From Flavobacterium sp. UMI-01 (GTDB taxonomy: Bacteria; Bacteroidota; Bacteroidia; Flavobacteriales; Flavobacteriaceae): 64,000 bases of DNA. Both the position numbers and the translations under genes were made by a program. Under the pieces are notes generated by a model. It was not told where the DNA came from and ran no database searches. It saw nothing but the letters and a program-made list of their open reading frames with translations. Numbering within the stretch: position 1 is the first letter of the stretch; the number at the start of each line of letters is the position of its first letter. The stretch covers positions 349,140 to 413,139 of the forward strand of contig NZ_BPLU01000008.1 of assembly GCF_019656315.1 (NCBI RefSeq), in the 5' to 3' direction. Below are positions 33,734 through 44,269 of the stretch, piece by piece.

Positions 33734-34769
33734 TGTTTCCGTTTTTTGTGTTTAATATTTGTTTCTTTAACTCTTCTATTTCAGTGATTATTTTAGGCAA
33801 GTTTTTAAAATGAACATACGATTTACTAAAATCATTATATCCAAAAGTAGGACTTCCCTGCAAAACTTCATTATCTTTAATATTTCTTCCCACGCCTGAT
33901 TGTGCTTGAATGCGCACATTATTTCCTATGGTCAGATGCCCTGCAATACCTACCTGTCCTCCTATCATTCCATTTTTGCCCACTTTTGTAGAACCTGCAA
34001 TACCCGTTTGAGCCGCTATTACCGTGTTTTCACCAATTTCTACATTGTGAGCAACTTGAATCTGGTTATCAAGTTTTACTCCTTTACGAATAATGGTTGA
34101 CCCCATAGTGGCGCGATCAATTGTGGTACAAGACCCAATTTCTACATCATCTTCAATTATTACATTACCAATTTGTGGAATTTTTTTGAAAGTACCATCG
34201 GCATTTGGTGCATAACCAAAACCATCTGATCCAATTATAGTCCCCGAATGGATTCGGCACTGATTTCCAATTTGGGTTTCAGAATATATTTTGGTGCCAG
34301 CAAAAATAGTTACGTTATTTCCTATTGTCACATTGTCACCAACAAAGCAATTTGGATAGATTTTTACATTATCGCCAATTTTTACATTGGCCCCTATATA
34401 ACTAAAGCTTCCTAAATAAAAATGGTCACCATGCACTACTCCATTTGAGATTACTGATGGTTGCTCAATACCTTCTTTATGCCCTTTTACTTGGTCATAA
34501 AATTCCAATAATTTAGTGAAGGACAAATAAGCATCATCCACTTTAATTAAGGTGGTTTTTAGTTCGTTTTCAGGAACAAAAGTTTTGTTAACAATTGTGA
34601 TGGAAGCTTCAGTTGTGTATATATAATTGTTGTACTTAGGATTAGATAAAAAAGTCAAAGCACCTTCTTTTCCTTCTTCAATTTTAGCTAATTGATATAC
34701 TTCAGCATTCGGATTACCTACTACTTCTCCGTCTAAAATACCCGCTATTTGTTCTGCTGTAAATTTCAT
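33726..34769 (-). CDS. lpxD: UDP-3-O-(3-hydroxyacyl)glucosamine N-acyltransferase (LpxD)
   Basis: A 347-residue LpxD with the uridine-binding N-terminal domain, a long left-handed beta-helix (about 100-320), and a C-terminal helix ([16 protein letters not shown]). The catalytic His lies in [19 protein letters not shown]. It adds the second acyl chain to the lipid A precursor. It overlaps lpxC/fabZ by eight bases, so the two are translationally coupled. Confidence 0.96.
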   Translation of the reverse strand: MKFTAEQIAGILDGEVVGNPNAEVYQLAKIEEGKEGALTFLSNPKYNNYIYTTEASITIVNKTFVPENELKTTLIKVDDAYLSFTKLLEFYDQVKGHKEGIEQPSVISNGVVHGDHFYLGSFSYIGANVKIGDNVKIYPNCFVGDNVTIGNNVTIFAGTKIYSETQIGNQCRIHSGTIIGSDGFGYAPNADGTFKKIPQIGNVIIEDDVEIGSCTTIDRATMGSTIIRKGVKLDNQIQVAHNVEIGENTVIAAQTGIAGSTKVGKNGMIGGQVGIAGHLTIGNNVRIQAQSGVGRNIKDNEVLQGSPTFGYNDFSKSYVHFKNLPKIITEIEELKKQILNTKNGNNG

Positions 34770-34877
34770 CTTAAATAAATTATTTTTTTACATCCTATTA
34801 AGCTTTGTTTAAGCCGTAATAGTTTCTAAAAAAATGATTGCCCTTTTCATTTCGACAAAAATATAAAAAAATTGATG

Positions 34878-36119
34878 TTAATTCTTTATTTGTTCGAGTT
34901 GTTTTGGGAAACAAATATAGTATTTAGTTACTGATTTCGATAATGATTTTAAATTCAGCTGATCCGGTGATTCAAAAACATCTTCAACAGAACGATCCTT
35001 TTTTAATATTCTAATTGGTTCGGCTTCCTTGCTGTATGCTTGGTTCTTAATTTTTCCTTTGAAAATAAAGTAATTGGCATCTTGAAGACTACTATTGTTT
35101 TGTTGTGCCCATTTTTCTTTTAATGATTCCAAATCGTCAATAGTGGTTTTTTCAGTAGATAATACGATTTTAGGTAAATCTCTGTCAATAATCATTCGAC
35201 TTAGCGAGGATAAAATATAATCCTCATTATACTGCCATGCTTTTAAAGCACTAATGATATCGAAATCATCCAATTGAGCAAATAAACCAAGGTTTGTAGC
35301 GTCAAATGTATCTAAAGTGATTTTGTTTTTCATAAAAAATAGCAAAGGCTCACTACACCATAATACAACACCTTTATTCGTTAATTCTTTTGCTCTTTTT
35401 AAAACTTTGGTCAACATGAGTTCAGCGGCCAAACTGGTTTTATGTAGATAAGCTTGCCAATACATTAATCTTCTTGACATTAAAAACTTTTCAACGGAAT
35501 AAATGCCTTTTTCTTCAATGACCAACACATCATCGACCACATTCATCATTTGAATAAGTCGTTCTGAATTTACATTCCCTTCTGCTACTCCAGAATAAAA
35601 ACTATCTCGTTTTAAATAATCCATTCGATCCATATCCAATTGACTAGAAATCAATTGCAACATAAATTTTCGATGGTATTCTCCTTTAAAAATTTTGATA
35701 GCTAAATCCAATTTATGTTCAAATTTTAGATTTAATTGTTGCATGAAAAGAAGCGAAATTTCTTCATGATGTACTTCCTCGACAATGCTTTTTTCCATTG
35801 TATGTGAGAAAGGTCCATGGCCAATATCGTGTAATAAAATGGCAATATATAATGCATTTTCCTCTTCCTCATTGATAGATACCCCTTTGAAACGCAAAAC
35901 ATCTACTGCTTTTTGCATCAAATGCATGCAACCTAAAGCATGATGAAAACGGGTATGATTGGCGCCTGGATAGACTAAATAGGACAGTCCCATCTGTGTG
36001 ATTCTTCGCAAACGTTGAAAATAGGGATGCTGAATTAAATCGTATATCAGCGCATTTGGGATTGTGATAAATCCATAAATGGGGTCATTAAAAATTTTTA
36101 GTTTATTGATTTGACTCAC
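34878..36119 (-). CDS. HD-domain phosphohydrolase (dGTPase/SAMHD1-like)
   Basis: A 413-residue cytoplasmic protein. HD motif residues are in RFHHALGCMHLMQKAV, then AILLHDIGHGPFSHTME (H-D pair) and the later Asp in SSQLDMDRMDYLKRDSFYSGVAEG. This arrangement is the SAMHD1/dGTPase type, so hydrolysis of deoxynucleoside triphosphates is likely; the family also includes enzymes with other nucleotide substrates. It is divergent from the GbsR-RND operon. Confidence 0.88.
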   Translation of the reverse strand: MSQINKLKIFNDPIYGFITIPNALIYDLIQHPYFQRLRRITQMGLSYLVYPGANHTRFHHALGCMHLMQKAVDVLRFKGVSINEEEENALYIAILLHDIGHGPFSHTMEKSIVEEVHHEEISLLFMQQLNLKFEHKLDLAIKIFKGEYHRKFMLQLISSQLDMDRMDYLKRDSFYSGVAEGNVNSERLIQMMNVVDDVLVIEEKGIYSVEKFLMSRRLMYWQAYLHKTSLAAELMLTKVLKRAKELTNKGVVLWCSEPLLFFMKNKITLDTFDATNLGLFAQLDDFDIISALKAWQYNEDYILSSLSRMIIDRDLPKIVLSTEKTTIDDLESLKEKWAQQNNSSLQDANYFIFKGKIKNQAYSKEAEPIRILKKDRSVEDVFESPDQLNLKSLSKSVTKYYICFPKQLEQIKN

Positions 36120-36260
36120 TACAGCTTTTATTTAGGTGGACAAATATATAAAATTTAGATTTCAAGTTACCTTGATAAAATGGATTCCTTTGAATTCCGC
36201 TTTTTTTTATTCGTTAAAAAAAATCTCAAAAAAGGTTTAACATAAATTTAAGTTCGATTA

Positions 36261-36292
36261 GTTCGGTAAATTACGAACCTATTGTAAATTTG
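36261..36292 (+). promoter_or_regulatory. Promoter with near-palindromic operator for the GbsR-RND operon
   Basis: TAAATTTG at 36285-36292 is a -7 box, 15 bases before the ATG at 36307. Just upstream, GTTCGGTAAATTACGAAC (36261-36278) is an inverted repeat with one unpaired base, in the -33/-10 spacer. This is where an autorepressor of the GbsR/MarR type would bind. Confidence 0.55.
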
Positions 36293-36306
36293 CAAAAAAA
36301 CTCAAA

Positions 36307-36798
36307 ATGGATATTGCGAAAGAAAGAGAAATTATCATTGAAATGTTTGGAGTGCATTTTGAAAAATTATACAACATTCCACCCTTGGGTGCCCGCATAT
36401 TAGGTACCTTAATTGTAGATGGTTGTAAATCAGGGTTAACATTTGATTCTTTAGTAGAAAAAATGGGAGCTAGTAAAAGTTCTATTTCAACGAATTTGAA
36501 CCTCCTCCTCAAAATGGAAAAAATCACGTATTTCACCATTACAGGTGACCGCAAAAAATATTTTAAACCAGCCGCATTAAACGAGCGATTGGCCAACTAT
36601 CTCAAGTTGATAAATTCGGAGATGGTCATCATTGATAAATTGACTACTTACCGCGAAATGACAGCTGCCTGTCCTGAAGAAAAGTGCAATTTGGAAAACA
36701 TTAAAGCCTATAAATCACATGTCGTTGAAGTAGGTAATGTATTTACCAAAACAATAAATGAGTTAAAAAAAATCGAACATAATAACAACCCTAAATAA
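36307..36798 (+). CDS. GbsR/MarR-family transcriptional regulator
   Basis: A 163-residue winged-helix protein. The helix-turn-helix is in LTFDSLVEKMGASKSSIST followed by NLNLLLKMEKITYFTITGDRKKYF (wing). It is the first gene of an operon with a periplasmic adaptor, an RND pump and an outer-membrane factor, so it most likely regulates the efflux genes; the ligand is unknown. Confidence 0.88.
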   Translation: MDIAKEREIIIEMFGVHFEKLYNIPPLGARILGTLIVDGCKSGLTFDSLVEKMGASKSSISTNLNLLLKMEKITYFTITGDRKKYFKPAALNERLANYLKLINSEMVIIDKLTTYREMTAACPEEKCNLENIKAYKSHVVEVGNVFTKTINELKKIEHNNNPK

Positions 36799-36806
36799 TA
36801 CATCTG

Positions 36807-37916
36807 ATGAAAAAAATTTCATTATCCATTATAAGCTTAGTGTTTTTAGTTGCTTGTGGTAAAAAAGAAGAACAAAAAGCACCGCCGATTATGCCGTACA
36901 AAGTAGTTGAAATTGCTGCATCCAACACGACATTGCTAGCCGAGTATCCTACTACACTTGAAGGGGTTACTGATATCGATATTCGTGCAAAAGTGGACGG
37001 ATATATTGAAAAAATCTACGTTAAAGAAGGGCAAGAAGTCAAAAAAGGACAGTTACTGTTTAAATTAGAAACACAAACAGCCAATCAAGAAGCGCAAGCA
37101 GCCAAAGCTAAAGTAGCCGCAGCTCAGGTAGAAGTAAACCGACTTAAGCCCTTAGTAGAGCGTAACATCATTAGTGACGTACAATTAGAAACTGCTAAAG
37201 CTAATTTGGCTAGTGCTAAGAGTACTTATCAAGGTATTATTGAAAAAATAAATTATGCTTCTATAAAAAGTCCCGTAAGTGGAATTGTAGGGACTTTACC
37301 ATTAAGAGTGGGGAGCTATGTAAGCAGTCAAACTGCAGAACCACTTACCCGTATTTCAGATATCAGCACCATCTATGCTTATTTTTCGGTTAATGAAAAA
37401 AAACAACTAGACATCATGATGAATGCCGAAGGAAAAACATTCCAAGAAAAAATTTCTAAAATGCCTATGGTAAATTTGATTTTAAGTAATGGAATGGAAT
37501 ACGAACAAAAAGGTAAAATTGAAACATTTAGTGGTCAAGCCAATACACAAACAGGTTCATTTAATGTAAGAGCTCGTTTTCCTAATACCAATAAACTCTT
37601 GCGTTCAGGAGGAACAGGTACAATTCAAATCCCAACAAATTTAAAAGATGTTATCTTGATTCCACAAAATGCAACAATGGAATTGCAAGACAAACGAATT
37701 GTTTTAATTGCTGACAAAGAAAATAAAGTAAAAGCCATTCCTGTTGAAGTACGTGCTGTACCTGGCGGTCAATTTTTTGTAGTTGATAAAGGACTTAATA
37801 TTAAGGATAAGATTTTGATAGAAGGTGTTGGAATTGTTGCAGAAGGAACAGAAATAAAGCCACAATTAGTGAGTTACGCAACTATAATTAATCCAGAGAC
37901 TAAAGCAATTAATTAA
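36807..37916 (+). CDS. RND efflux periplasmic adaptor (membrane fusion lipoprotein)
   Basis: A 369-residue lipoprotein with a signal peptide and lipobox, ISLVFLVACGKKEE. Domains: lipoyl/barrel-sandwich (YIEKIYVKEGQEVKKGQLLF), a helical hairpin (NQEAQAAKAKVAAAQVEV), the second lipoyl half (SPVSGIVGTLPLRVGSYV) and beta-barrel plus MP domains. It links the inner-membrane pump to the outer-membrane channel, AcrA-like. Eight bases after the regulator. Confidence 0.95.
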   Translation: MKKISLSIISLVFLVACGKKEEQKAPPIMPYKVVEIAASNTTLLAEYPTTLEGVTDIDIRAKVDGYIEKIYVKEGQEVKKGQLLFKLETQTANQEAQAAKAKVAAAQVEVNRLKPLVERNIISDVQLETAKANLASAKSTYQGIIEKINYASIKSPVSGIVGTLPLRVGSYVSSQTAEPLTRISDISTIYAYFSVNEKKQLDIMMNAEGKTFQEKISKMPMVNLILSNGMEYEQKGKIETFSGQANTQTGSFNVRARFPNTNKLLRSGGTGTIQIPTNLKDVILIPQNATMELQDKRIVLIADKENKVKAIPVEVRAVPGGQFFVVDKGLNIKDKILIEGVGIVAEGTEIKPQLVSYATIINPETKAIN

Positions 37917-37934
37917 TCCTAATTATCTAACATT

Positions 37935-40900
37935 ATGTTTTCAAAATTTATTGACAGACCTGTGTTGTCAACAGTGATATCTATTATCATTGTTATATTG
38001 GGAGTATTAGGGTTAATCGCTCTACCTGTTTCTCAATACCCTGAAATAGCCCCTCCTACCGTTTCCGTTTCAGCAAATTACCAAGGTGCAAGTGCCGAAG
38101 TTGTTATGAATTCGGTTGTTATTCCGCTGGAAGAACAAATCAATGGTGTTGAAGACATGACGTACATGACTTCAACTTCCAATAATGATGGTTCGGCTTC
38201 GATTAATATTTTTTTCAAACTGGGTACCAACCCTGATTTAGCAGCTGTAAATGTTCAGAATCGTGTAGCAAGAGCCACTTCATTATTGCCACAAGAAGTA
38301 ACCAAGGCTGGAGTTACCACTTCAAAAAAACAAAGCGATAACATCTTAATTTTGTCGCTTTACAGTGAGAATCCAGAATACGATATTACTTTCTTGCAAA
38401 ATTATGCAAACATCAATCTTCTTCCTAAAATTAAACGTGTAGCGGGAGTTGGAGATGCGGTTATTTTTGGACAACGAGATTATTCGTTACGTATTTGGTT
38501 AAAACCTGATGTCATGGGGGCTTATGGTTTGGTTCCTTCAGATATTACAGCATTATTGGCCGAACAAAACATTGAAGCTGCCCCAGGTCAATTAGGTGAA
38601 AGCAGCGACCAATCTTTTCAATATACTTTAAAATACAAAGGACGTTTACAAGATACCAAAGAATTTGAAAATATCATTGTACGTTCAACACCAAATGGTG
38701 AAGTGCTTAAATTAAGTGATATTGCTAGAATTGAATTAGGTGCTGTAAATTACGCCAGTAATTCGTACACTAACGGAAATCAATCCATTGCTATTGCTAT
38801 AGCACAAACGGCTGGATCAAATGCACAAGAAGTTATTGAAGGTTCTTTGAAAGTAATGGAGAAATCCTCAATAAATTTCCCAAAAGGTGTAAAATACACT
38901 ACCCTAATTAATGCAAATGACTTCTTAGAAGAATCCATTACCAAAGTGGTACATACATTAATAGAAGCCTTCTTGCTTGTATTTATAGTAGTTTTCATTT
39001 TCTTGCAAGACTGGCGTTCCACCTTGATACCAGCTATTTCAGTACCAGTAGCAATCATTGGAACCTTCTTTTTTCTAAGCTTGTTTGGTTTTACGATTAA
39101 CTTATTGACTCTATTTGCACTGGTGCTTGCGGTAGGGATTGTGGTTGATGATGCTATTGTTGTGGTTGAAGCTGTACACGCAAAAATGGAAGCAGGAGAA
39201 CACGACCCACGAAAAGCGGCTCATAGCGCTATGAGTGATATTAGTAGCGCTATTATCTCAATCACACTTGTGATGTCAGCGGTGTTTATCCCTGTTTCGT
39301 TTATTAGTGGTTCCGCAGGAGTTTTCTATAAACAATTTGGTTTAACCTTAGCCATAGCAATTGTACTTTCAGCAATTAACGCCTTAACGCTGTCCCCTGC
39401 TTTATGTGCTATTTTCTTAAAAAATCACGGAGAAAAGAATCACAAGGGATTTTTAGACCGTTTTTATAGTGCATTCAACACAGGCTTTGATGCAACCACT
39501 GCAAAATACAAAAGATCAGTTGAATTTTTAACCAAACGCAAATGGTTAGCATTTTTAGGAGTAGCGGTATTCGTTGGTATATTTATTTTGTTGCTTTCCA
39601 CTACACCAAAGGCGTTTGTACCAAGTGAAGATACCGGAGCTATTCTTTCAGACATCTCTTTAGCTCCTGGAACTTCCTTGAAAAGAACTGAGGAAATCTT
39701 AGTTCAAGTTCAAGATAAAGTAAAAGACCTTCCTGAAGTCAAAGAAGTATTACGTATTTCTGGCCGAAGTTTGATTAGTGGTACAGGAAGTAACTATGGT
39801 ATGGTAATTTTAAAATTAAAACCTTGGGCAGAACGCAAAGGAGATAATCAAGAAATAACAGCTGTAGTACAAGAATTATTTAAGCGTACCGCAAGTGTTA
39901 AAGATGCTAAAGTGTTGTTTTTTGCACGACCTACTTTAACTGGTTTTGGATATTCAAATGGATTCGAATTCCAGTTACAAGATCAAAAAGGAGGTACTAT
40001 TCAAGAATTAAATGAGGTTAAAACTAAATTTCTTGACGCTTTGAATAGTCGTCCTGAAATTAAATATGCAGCCACTTCGTTTTCACCAAATTTTCCTCAA
40101 TATCGCATAGATTTAAATGTTCCTGCAATTAAAAAATCAGGATTGAGTGTAACGGATATTTTAGGAACGATGCAAGGTTATTATGGTGGAGTCTATGCTT
40201 CCAACTTTAATAAATTTGGAAAACAATACCGTGTGATGTATCAATCAGAACCTCAATTTAGGAGTGATCCTGAATCTTTAAATAAAGTGATGGTTCGAAA
40301 TAATAATGGCCAAATGGCACCAATTTCACAATTTGTAACATTAGAAAAAGTGTTTGGTCCCCAAGCTATTGACCGCTTTAATTTGTTTACTTCAGTTAAG
40401 GTTACTGGAGCACCTAATGCAGGTTATAGTACTGGAGATGCCATTCAAGCTATCGAGGAAGTTTCAAGTCAGTTGTTGCCATTAGGATATGGTTATGAGT
40501 ATTCAGGTATGACGCGTGAGGAAATTAGCGCAGGCAGTCAAACTTTATTTATTTTCTTATTGTGCTTGGTTTTTGTTTATTTCTTATTAGCCGCTCAATA
40601 TGAAAGTTACATATTGCCATTTGCAGTATTAATTTCGCTTCCAATAGGTTTAGCGGGTACATATATTTTTGCTTATTTTTTCAATTTAAGTAATAATATT
40701 TACCTACAGATTACTTTGATTATGCTCATTGGGTTATTAGCTAAAAACGCCATTTTGATTGTCGAATTTGCTGCTGATGCCCGTAGAAAAGGGTTAAGTA
40801 TTACACAGGCGGCCATTACTGGTTCAGTAGCGCGATTACGCCCTATCCTTATGACATCGTTTGCCTTTATTTTAGGATTATTACCATTGATGTTAGCGCA

Positions 40901-41099
40901 AGGTGCAGGAGCTGTTGGAAACAAAGCTATTGGTACGGGTGCCATAGGCGGAATGCTTATAGGTACTGTTTTAGGAGTATTTGTAATTCCTATTTTGTTT
41001 ATCGTTTTTCAAACGTTACAAGAAAAAATTTCGATTAAACCGTTACCTATAACACAAGAAACAGATGTTCAATCATTAGCCGAAGAAAATGAAAAATAA
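37935..41099 (+). CDS. RND multidrug efflux permease (AcrB-like)
   Basis: A 1,054-residue permease of the HAE1 type. Twelve spans, with TM1 at the start (VLSTVISIIIVILGVLGLIAL), the proton-relay Asp residues in LVLAVGIVVDDAIVVVE and the Lys/Arg region LLAKNAILIVEFAADARR. Two large periplasmic loops hold the porter domains. It uses the proton gradient to export lipophilic compounds; specificity is not readable. It overlaps the TolC-like gene by 11 bases. Confidence 0.96.
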   Translation: MFSKFIDRPVLSTVISIIIVILGVLGLIALPVSQYPEIAPPTVSVSANYQGASAEVVMNSVVIPLEEQINGVEDMTYMTSTSNNDGSASINIFFKLGTNPDLAAVNVQNRVARATSLLPQEVTKAGVTTSKKQSDNILILSLYSENPEYDITFLQNYANINLLPKIKRVAGVGDAVIFGQRDYSLRIWLKPDVMGAYGLVPSDITALLAEQNIEAAPGQLGESSDQSFQYTLKYKGRLQDTKEFENIIVRSTPNGEVLKLSDIARIELGAVNYASNSYTNGNQSIAIAIAQTAGSNAQEVIEGSLKVMEKSSINFPKGVKYTTLINANDFLEESITKVVHTLIEAFLLVFIVVFIFLQDWRSTLIPAISVPVAIIGTFFFLSLFGFTINLLTLFALVLAVGIVVDDAIVVVEAVHAKMEAGEHDPRKAAHSAMSDISSAIISITLVMSAVFIPVSFISGSAGVFYKQFGLTLAIAIVLSAINALTLSPALCAIFLKNHGEKNHKGFLDRFYSAFNTGFDATTAKYKRSVEFLTKRKWLAFLGVAVFVGIFILLLSTTPKAFVPSEDTGAILSDISLAPGTSLKRTEEILVQVQDKVKDLPEVKEVLRISGRSLISGTGSNYGMVILKLKPWAERKGDNQEITAVVQELFKRTASVKDAKVLFFARPTLTGFGYSNGFEFQLQDQKGGTIQELNEVKTKFLDALNSRPEIKYAATSFSPNFPQYRIDLNVPAIKKSGLSVTDILGTMQGYYGGVYASNFNKFGKQYRVMYQSEPQFRSDPESLNKVMVRNNNGQMAPISQFVTLEKVFGPQAIDRFNLFTSVKVTGAPNAGYSTGDAIQAIEEVSSQLLPLGYGYEYSGMTREEISAGSQTLFIFLLCLVFVYFLLAAQYESYILPFAVLISLPIGLAGTYIFAYFFNLSNNIYLQITLIMLIGLLAKNAILIVEFAADARRKGLSITQAAITGSVARLRPILMTSFAFILGLLPLMLAQGAGAVGNKAIGTGAIGGMLIGTVLGVFVIPILFIVFQTLQEKISIKPLPITQETDVQSLAEENEK

Positions 41100-42489
41100 A
41101 ATATATAAACTAGCTATTGTTTTGGTTGCTACTTCCCTATTCCAATCTTGTTTTGTTGCCAAAGATTATCAACGACCAGATGTGAAAACGGAAAAACTGT
41201 ATCGTTCAGAAAAAACCTCCACAGACTCTTTATCTTTAGCTAGTATGAGCTGGGACAAAATCTTTACAGATCCCATTTTACAAGGTTATATTCAAAAAGG
41301 ATTAGAAAATAATCTGGATATTCGTATTGCAATGCAAAATTTAGTAGCTGCTGAGGCAACCATGAAACAAGGAAAAGCAGGTTATCTGCCTACACTGAGC
41401 ATTTCCAGTGATTGGACCCATCAAGAGTTGTCAAGAAACAGCCAGTTTGGAGCAATTGTAAGAGATCGTAGTGTGGACCAATTTCAACTCTCAGGAAGCA
41501 TGAGTTGGGAAGCTGATATTTGGGGTAAAATAAGAAGTAATAAAAGAGGAGTTCAGGCTGCTTTCTTACAAACGCAAGCTGCCAATCAAGCAATAAAAAC
41601 ACAACTTATTGCAACTATAGCTGCTACTTATTATCAATTAATTACCATCGATGAGCAAATCAAAATTACCGAAAATACTTTAGTCAATAGAGATAAAAGT
41701 ATCGAAACTATTTTGGAATTAAAAAAAGCAGGATTAGTAACCGAAGTGGGCGTTAAACAAACCGAAGCTCAAAAATATGCTACTGAATTAATCTTAGCCG
41801 ATTTAAAAAACAGTACGGTTTTACTTGAGAACACTTTAAGTGTCTTATTAGGTCAAGCACCTGGTGCAATAGCACGCGCTAGCTTTACAACGGCTCAACA
41901 ATTTCCTGAGATTACTCTTGGTGTACCCGCAAGCCTATTACGAAACCGACCAGATGTAATAGCGGCAGAGTACAACTTGATTACCAATTTTGAAATGACA
42001 AATGTAGCTAAAAGCAGTTTTTATCCTAGCTTAAAAGTAACTGCTACAGCTGGACTTCAGAGTATTGATATTAAACAATGGCTGAGTGCCAATTCAATTT
42101 TTGCTAGTGTTATTACAGGACTTACTCAACCTATTTTCAATCAAAGACAAATAAAAACAAGATTTGAAATTGCAAAAGCTAATCAAGAAAAAGCTTATTT
42201 ACAATTTGAACAATCCTTATTGACAGCAGGAAAAGAAGTCTCTGATGCTTTGGCACAATACAAAAATGAATCATACAAAATTTCCGTTAGAGAAAAGCAG
42301 GTACAAGCACTTACAAAAGCTTCAAATTATTCAGACGAATTATTGACCTATGGTTTAGCAAACTATCTTGAAGTGTTAACGGCTAAAAACGACGCTCTTA
42401 ATGCGCAATTAGGACTTGTAGATAATAAATTTCAACAACATAAAGCCATCATACAATTGTATAGAGCCTTGGGAGGTGGATGGCAATAA
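41089..42489 (+). CDS. TolC/OprM-type outer-membrane efflux lipoprotein
   Basis: A 466-residue protein of the NodT/OprM family. Signal peptide with lipobox (LVATSLFQSCFVAKDY), then two outer-membrane-factor repeats with long alpha-helical barrels; the NodT-family block LLRNRPDVIAAEYNLI is clear. It forms the trimeric exit duct of the pump. Ends with a strong terminator about 50 bases later. Confidence 0.95.
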   Translation: MKNKIYKLAIVLVATSLFQSCFVAKDYQRPDVKTEKLYRSEKTSTDSLSLASMSWDKIFTDPILQGYIQKGLENNLDIRIAMQNLVAAEATMKQGKAGYLPTLSISSDWTHQELSRNSQFGAIVRDRSVDQFQLSGSMSWEADIWGKIRSNKRGVQAAFLQTQAANQAIKTQLIATIAATYYQLITIDEQIKITENTLVNRDKSIETILELKKAGLVTEVGVKQTEAQKYATELILADLKNSTVLLENTLSVLLGQAPGAIARASFTTAQQFPEITLGVPASLLRNRPDVIAAEYNLITNFEMTNVAKSSFYPSLKVTATAGLQSIDIKQWLSANSIFASVITGLTQPIFNQRQIKTRFEIAKANQEKAYLQFEQSLLTAGKEVSDALAQYKNESYKISVREKQVQALTKASNYSDELLTYGLANYLEVLTAKNDALNAQLGLVDNKFQQHKAIIQLYRALGGGWQ

Positions 42490-42537
42490 AAAATAGTTTC
42501 TTGGTTAGGAATTATAATTGGTTGGTTATGTTAGAAG

Positions 42538-42567
42538 CCACTAAGTTTTATACTTAGTGGTTTTTTT
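42538..42567 (+). terminator. Terminator of the RND operon
   Basis: A perfect 9-bp stem CCACTAAGT/ACTTAGTGG (42538-42546 with 42552-42560) followed by seven T. Confidence 0.9.
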
Positions 42568-42819
42568 ATACCTCATACCAAACCTTAAAAAAGAGTATTG
42601 TTTTTTATTTAATATTATATTTTTCTCAAAAAGAAGTACCACTCTTTACATTTTTATTTTTTTTCTATTTGTTATTTCACACAAAATCACTAAATTAGTG
42701 CATTACACTTTTTCATTTTTAACAAAAATAACGAATACTCTAAATTTATAGCCTAACTATTTAAGGTCCATAGAATCTAAAAAATCAAAAGAAATACCCA
42801 ATAAAAAATCAATTAATGT
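42568..42819 (+). other. AT-rich intergenic region before nqrA
   Basis: After the terminator, about 250 bases without a gene. It is very AT-rich. Some promoter-like AT stretches occur near 42720-42770 but I see no clear TAnnTTTG box and no riboswitch-like fold. The nqr promoter is presumably here. Confidence 0.5.
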
Positions 42820-44175
42820 ATGAGTGAATATATTAAAATTAAACGGGGATTGAATCTCAAATTGATTGGAGAAGCTGCTAAAACAGTCTTAGATATGCCT
42901 GTACCCGAAATTGTTGCTATTAAACCCACTGATTTTATAGGAGTCACCGCCAAACTATTGGTAAAAGTAGGTACAAATGTTGCTGCAGGAACACCTCTTT
43001 TCTATGATAAAAATAGCGAAGAAATTCTCTTTTGCTCTCCGGTAAGTGGTGAAATTATTGAAATTGTACGAGGGGCCAAAAGAGCACTACTAGAAATAAA
43101 AATCCTTCCTGATAGAGAAACCAATTATGTTTCCTTTCCTGTGGCTTCACCCGAGGAACTTTCAAAAAATAAAATTATAACACAACTTTTACAAAGTGGT
43201 GTTTGGCCTTTTATTCGGCAACGACCTTACGGAATTATTGCTAATCCACAAGACACACCAAAAGCGATTTTTATTTCAGCATTTGACACCAATCCGTTGG
43301 CTCCTGATTACAATTTTATTTTCTCAAAAAATGAAGCGCATTTTCAAACAGGACTTAATGTTTTAAAAAAACTAACAACAGGAGCAATTCACTTAAACAT
43401 TGCTGCAAATAGTCCTACAGCTAATGTCTTTTCTCAGGCTAAAAATGTTCAAATTAACACCATTAGCGGACCACATCCCGCAGGAAATATTGGGGTGCAA
43501 ATTCATCATATTGACCCTTTGAATAAAGGAGAAATAATTTGGTTTGTTTCTCCACAGGATGTGGTGGTAATTGGAAAACTATTTGATAAGGGATTATTTG
43601 ATGCTTCAAAAATTATCGCTGTTACAGGATCTCAAGTCCAAACGCCTCAGTATTACAAAACCATGATGGGTACTTCCATAAAAACCATTCTTGCTCACGC
43701 AGGAGTCAAAAAAGGAGATACCCGAATCATCAGTGGCTCTGTTTTATCAGGAAGTCAAATTGCTGCCGATGGTTTTTTGGGGTTTTATGATTCTCAAATT
43801 ACTGTAATCCCAGAAGGAAACGAACATGAATTTATGGGTTGGTTGGCTCCAGGTTTTGGAAAATTCAGTATGTCACGTACCTTTTTCTCTTGGTTAACAC
43901 CCAATAAGAAGCATGATTTGAATACTAATTTACATGGTGAAGAACGTCCATTTGTTATGACGGGACAATATGAAAAAGTTTTTCCAATGGATATTTATCC
44001 CGTTCAATTATTAAAATCAATACTAATAGAAGATATCGATATGATGGAAAAATTGGGTATTTATGAAGTAGCAGAAGAAGATTTTGCGCTTTGTGAGTTA
44101 GTTTGTACCTCTAAAATTAAATCTCAAGATATCATCCGTCGAGGACTAGATATCATAAGAAAAGAGTTTAGTTAA
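42820..44175 (+). CDS. nqrA: Na+-translocating NADH:quinone reductase subunit A
   Basis: A 451-residue NqrA, cytoplasmic face of the six-subunit respiratory Na+ pump. Signature regions GANVAA-like sandwich (VKVGTNVAAGTPLFYDKNS), GPHPAGNIGVQIHHIDPL, and GSVLSGSQIAADGFLGFYDSQI. It likely starts the nqrABCDEF operon. The ATG at 42820 sits inside the sequence ATGTATGAGT; the first ATG is out of frame. Confidence 0.96.
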   Translation: MSEYIKIKRGLNLKLIGEAAKTVLDMPVPEIVAIKPTDFIGVTAKLLVKVGTNVAAGTPLFYDKNSEEILFCSPVSGEIIEIVRGAKRALLEIKILPDRETNYVSFPVASPEELSKNKIITQLLQSGVWPFIRQRPYGIIANPQDTPKAIFISAFDTNPLAPDYNFIFSKNEAHFQTGLNVLKKLTTGAIHLNIAANSPTANVFSQAKNVQINTISGPHPAGNIGVQIHHIDPLNKGEIIWFVSPQDVVVIGKLFDKGLFDASKIIAVTGSQVQTPQYYKTMMGTSIKTILAHAGVKKGDTRIISGSVLSGSQIAADGFLGFYDSQITVIPEGNEHEFMGWLAPGFGKFSMSRTFFSWLTPNKKHDLNTNLHGEERPFVMTGQYEKVFPMDIYPVQLLKSILIEDIDMMEKLGIYEVAEEDFALCELVCTSKIKSQDIIRRGLDIIRKEFS

Positions 44176-44269
44176 CACTATCTCTATTGAAACAGAATAA
44201 CCGAGTTAGGAGTGGCTACAAAATTTTTCACTAGTTGGCCTTTTGATTTACTATTAAAAACAGAATGAT

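Noticed and set aside
42568..42819. Riboswitch before nqrA
   Set aside because: AT-rich with no recognisable conserved riboswitch core.
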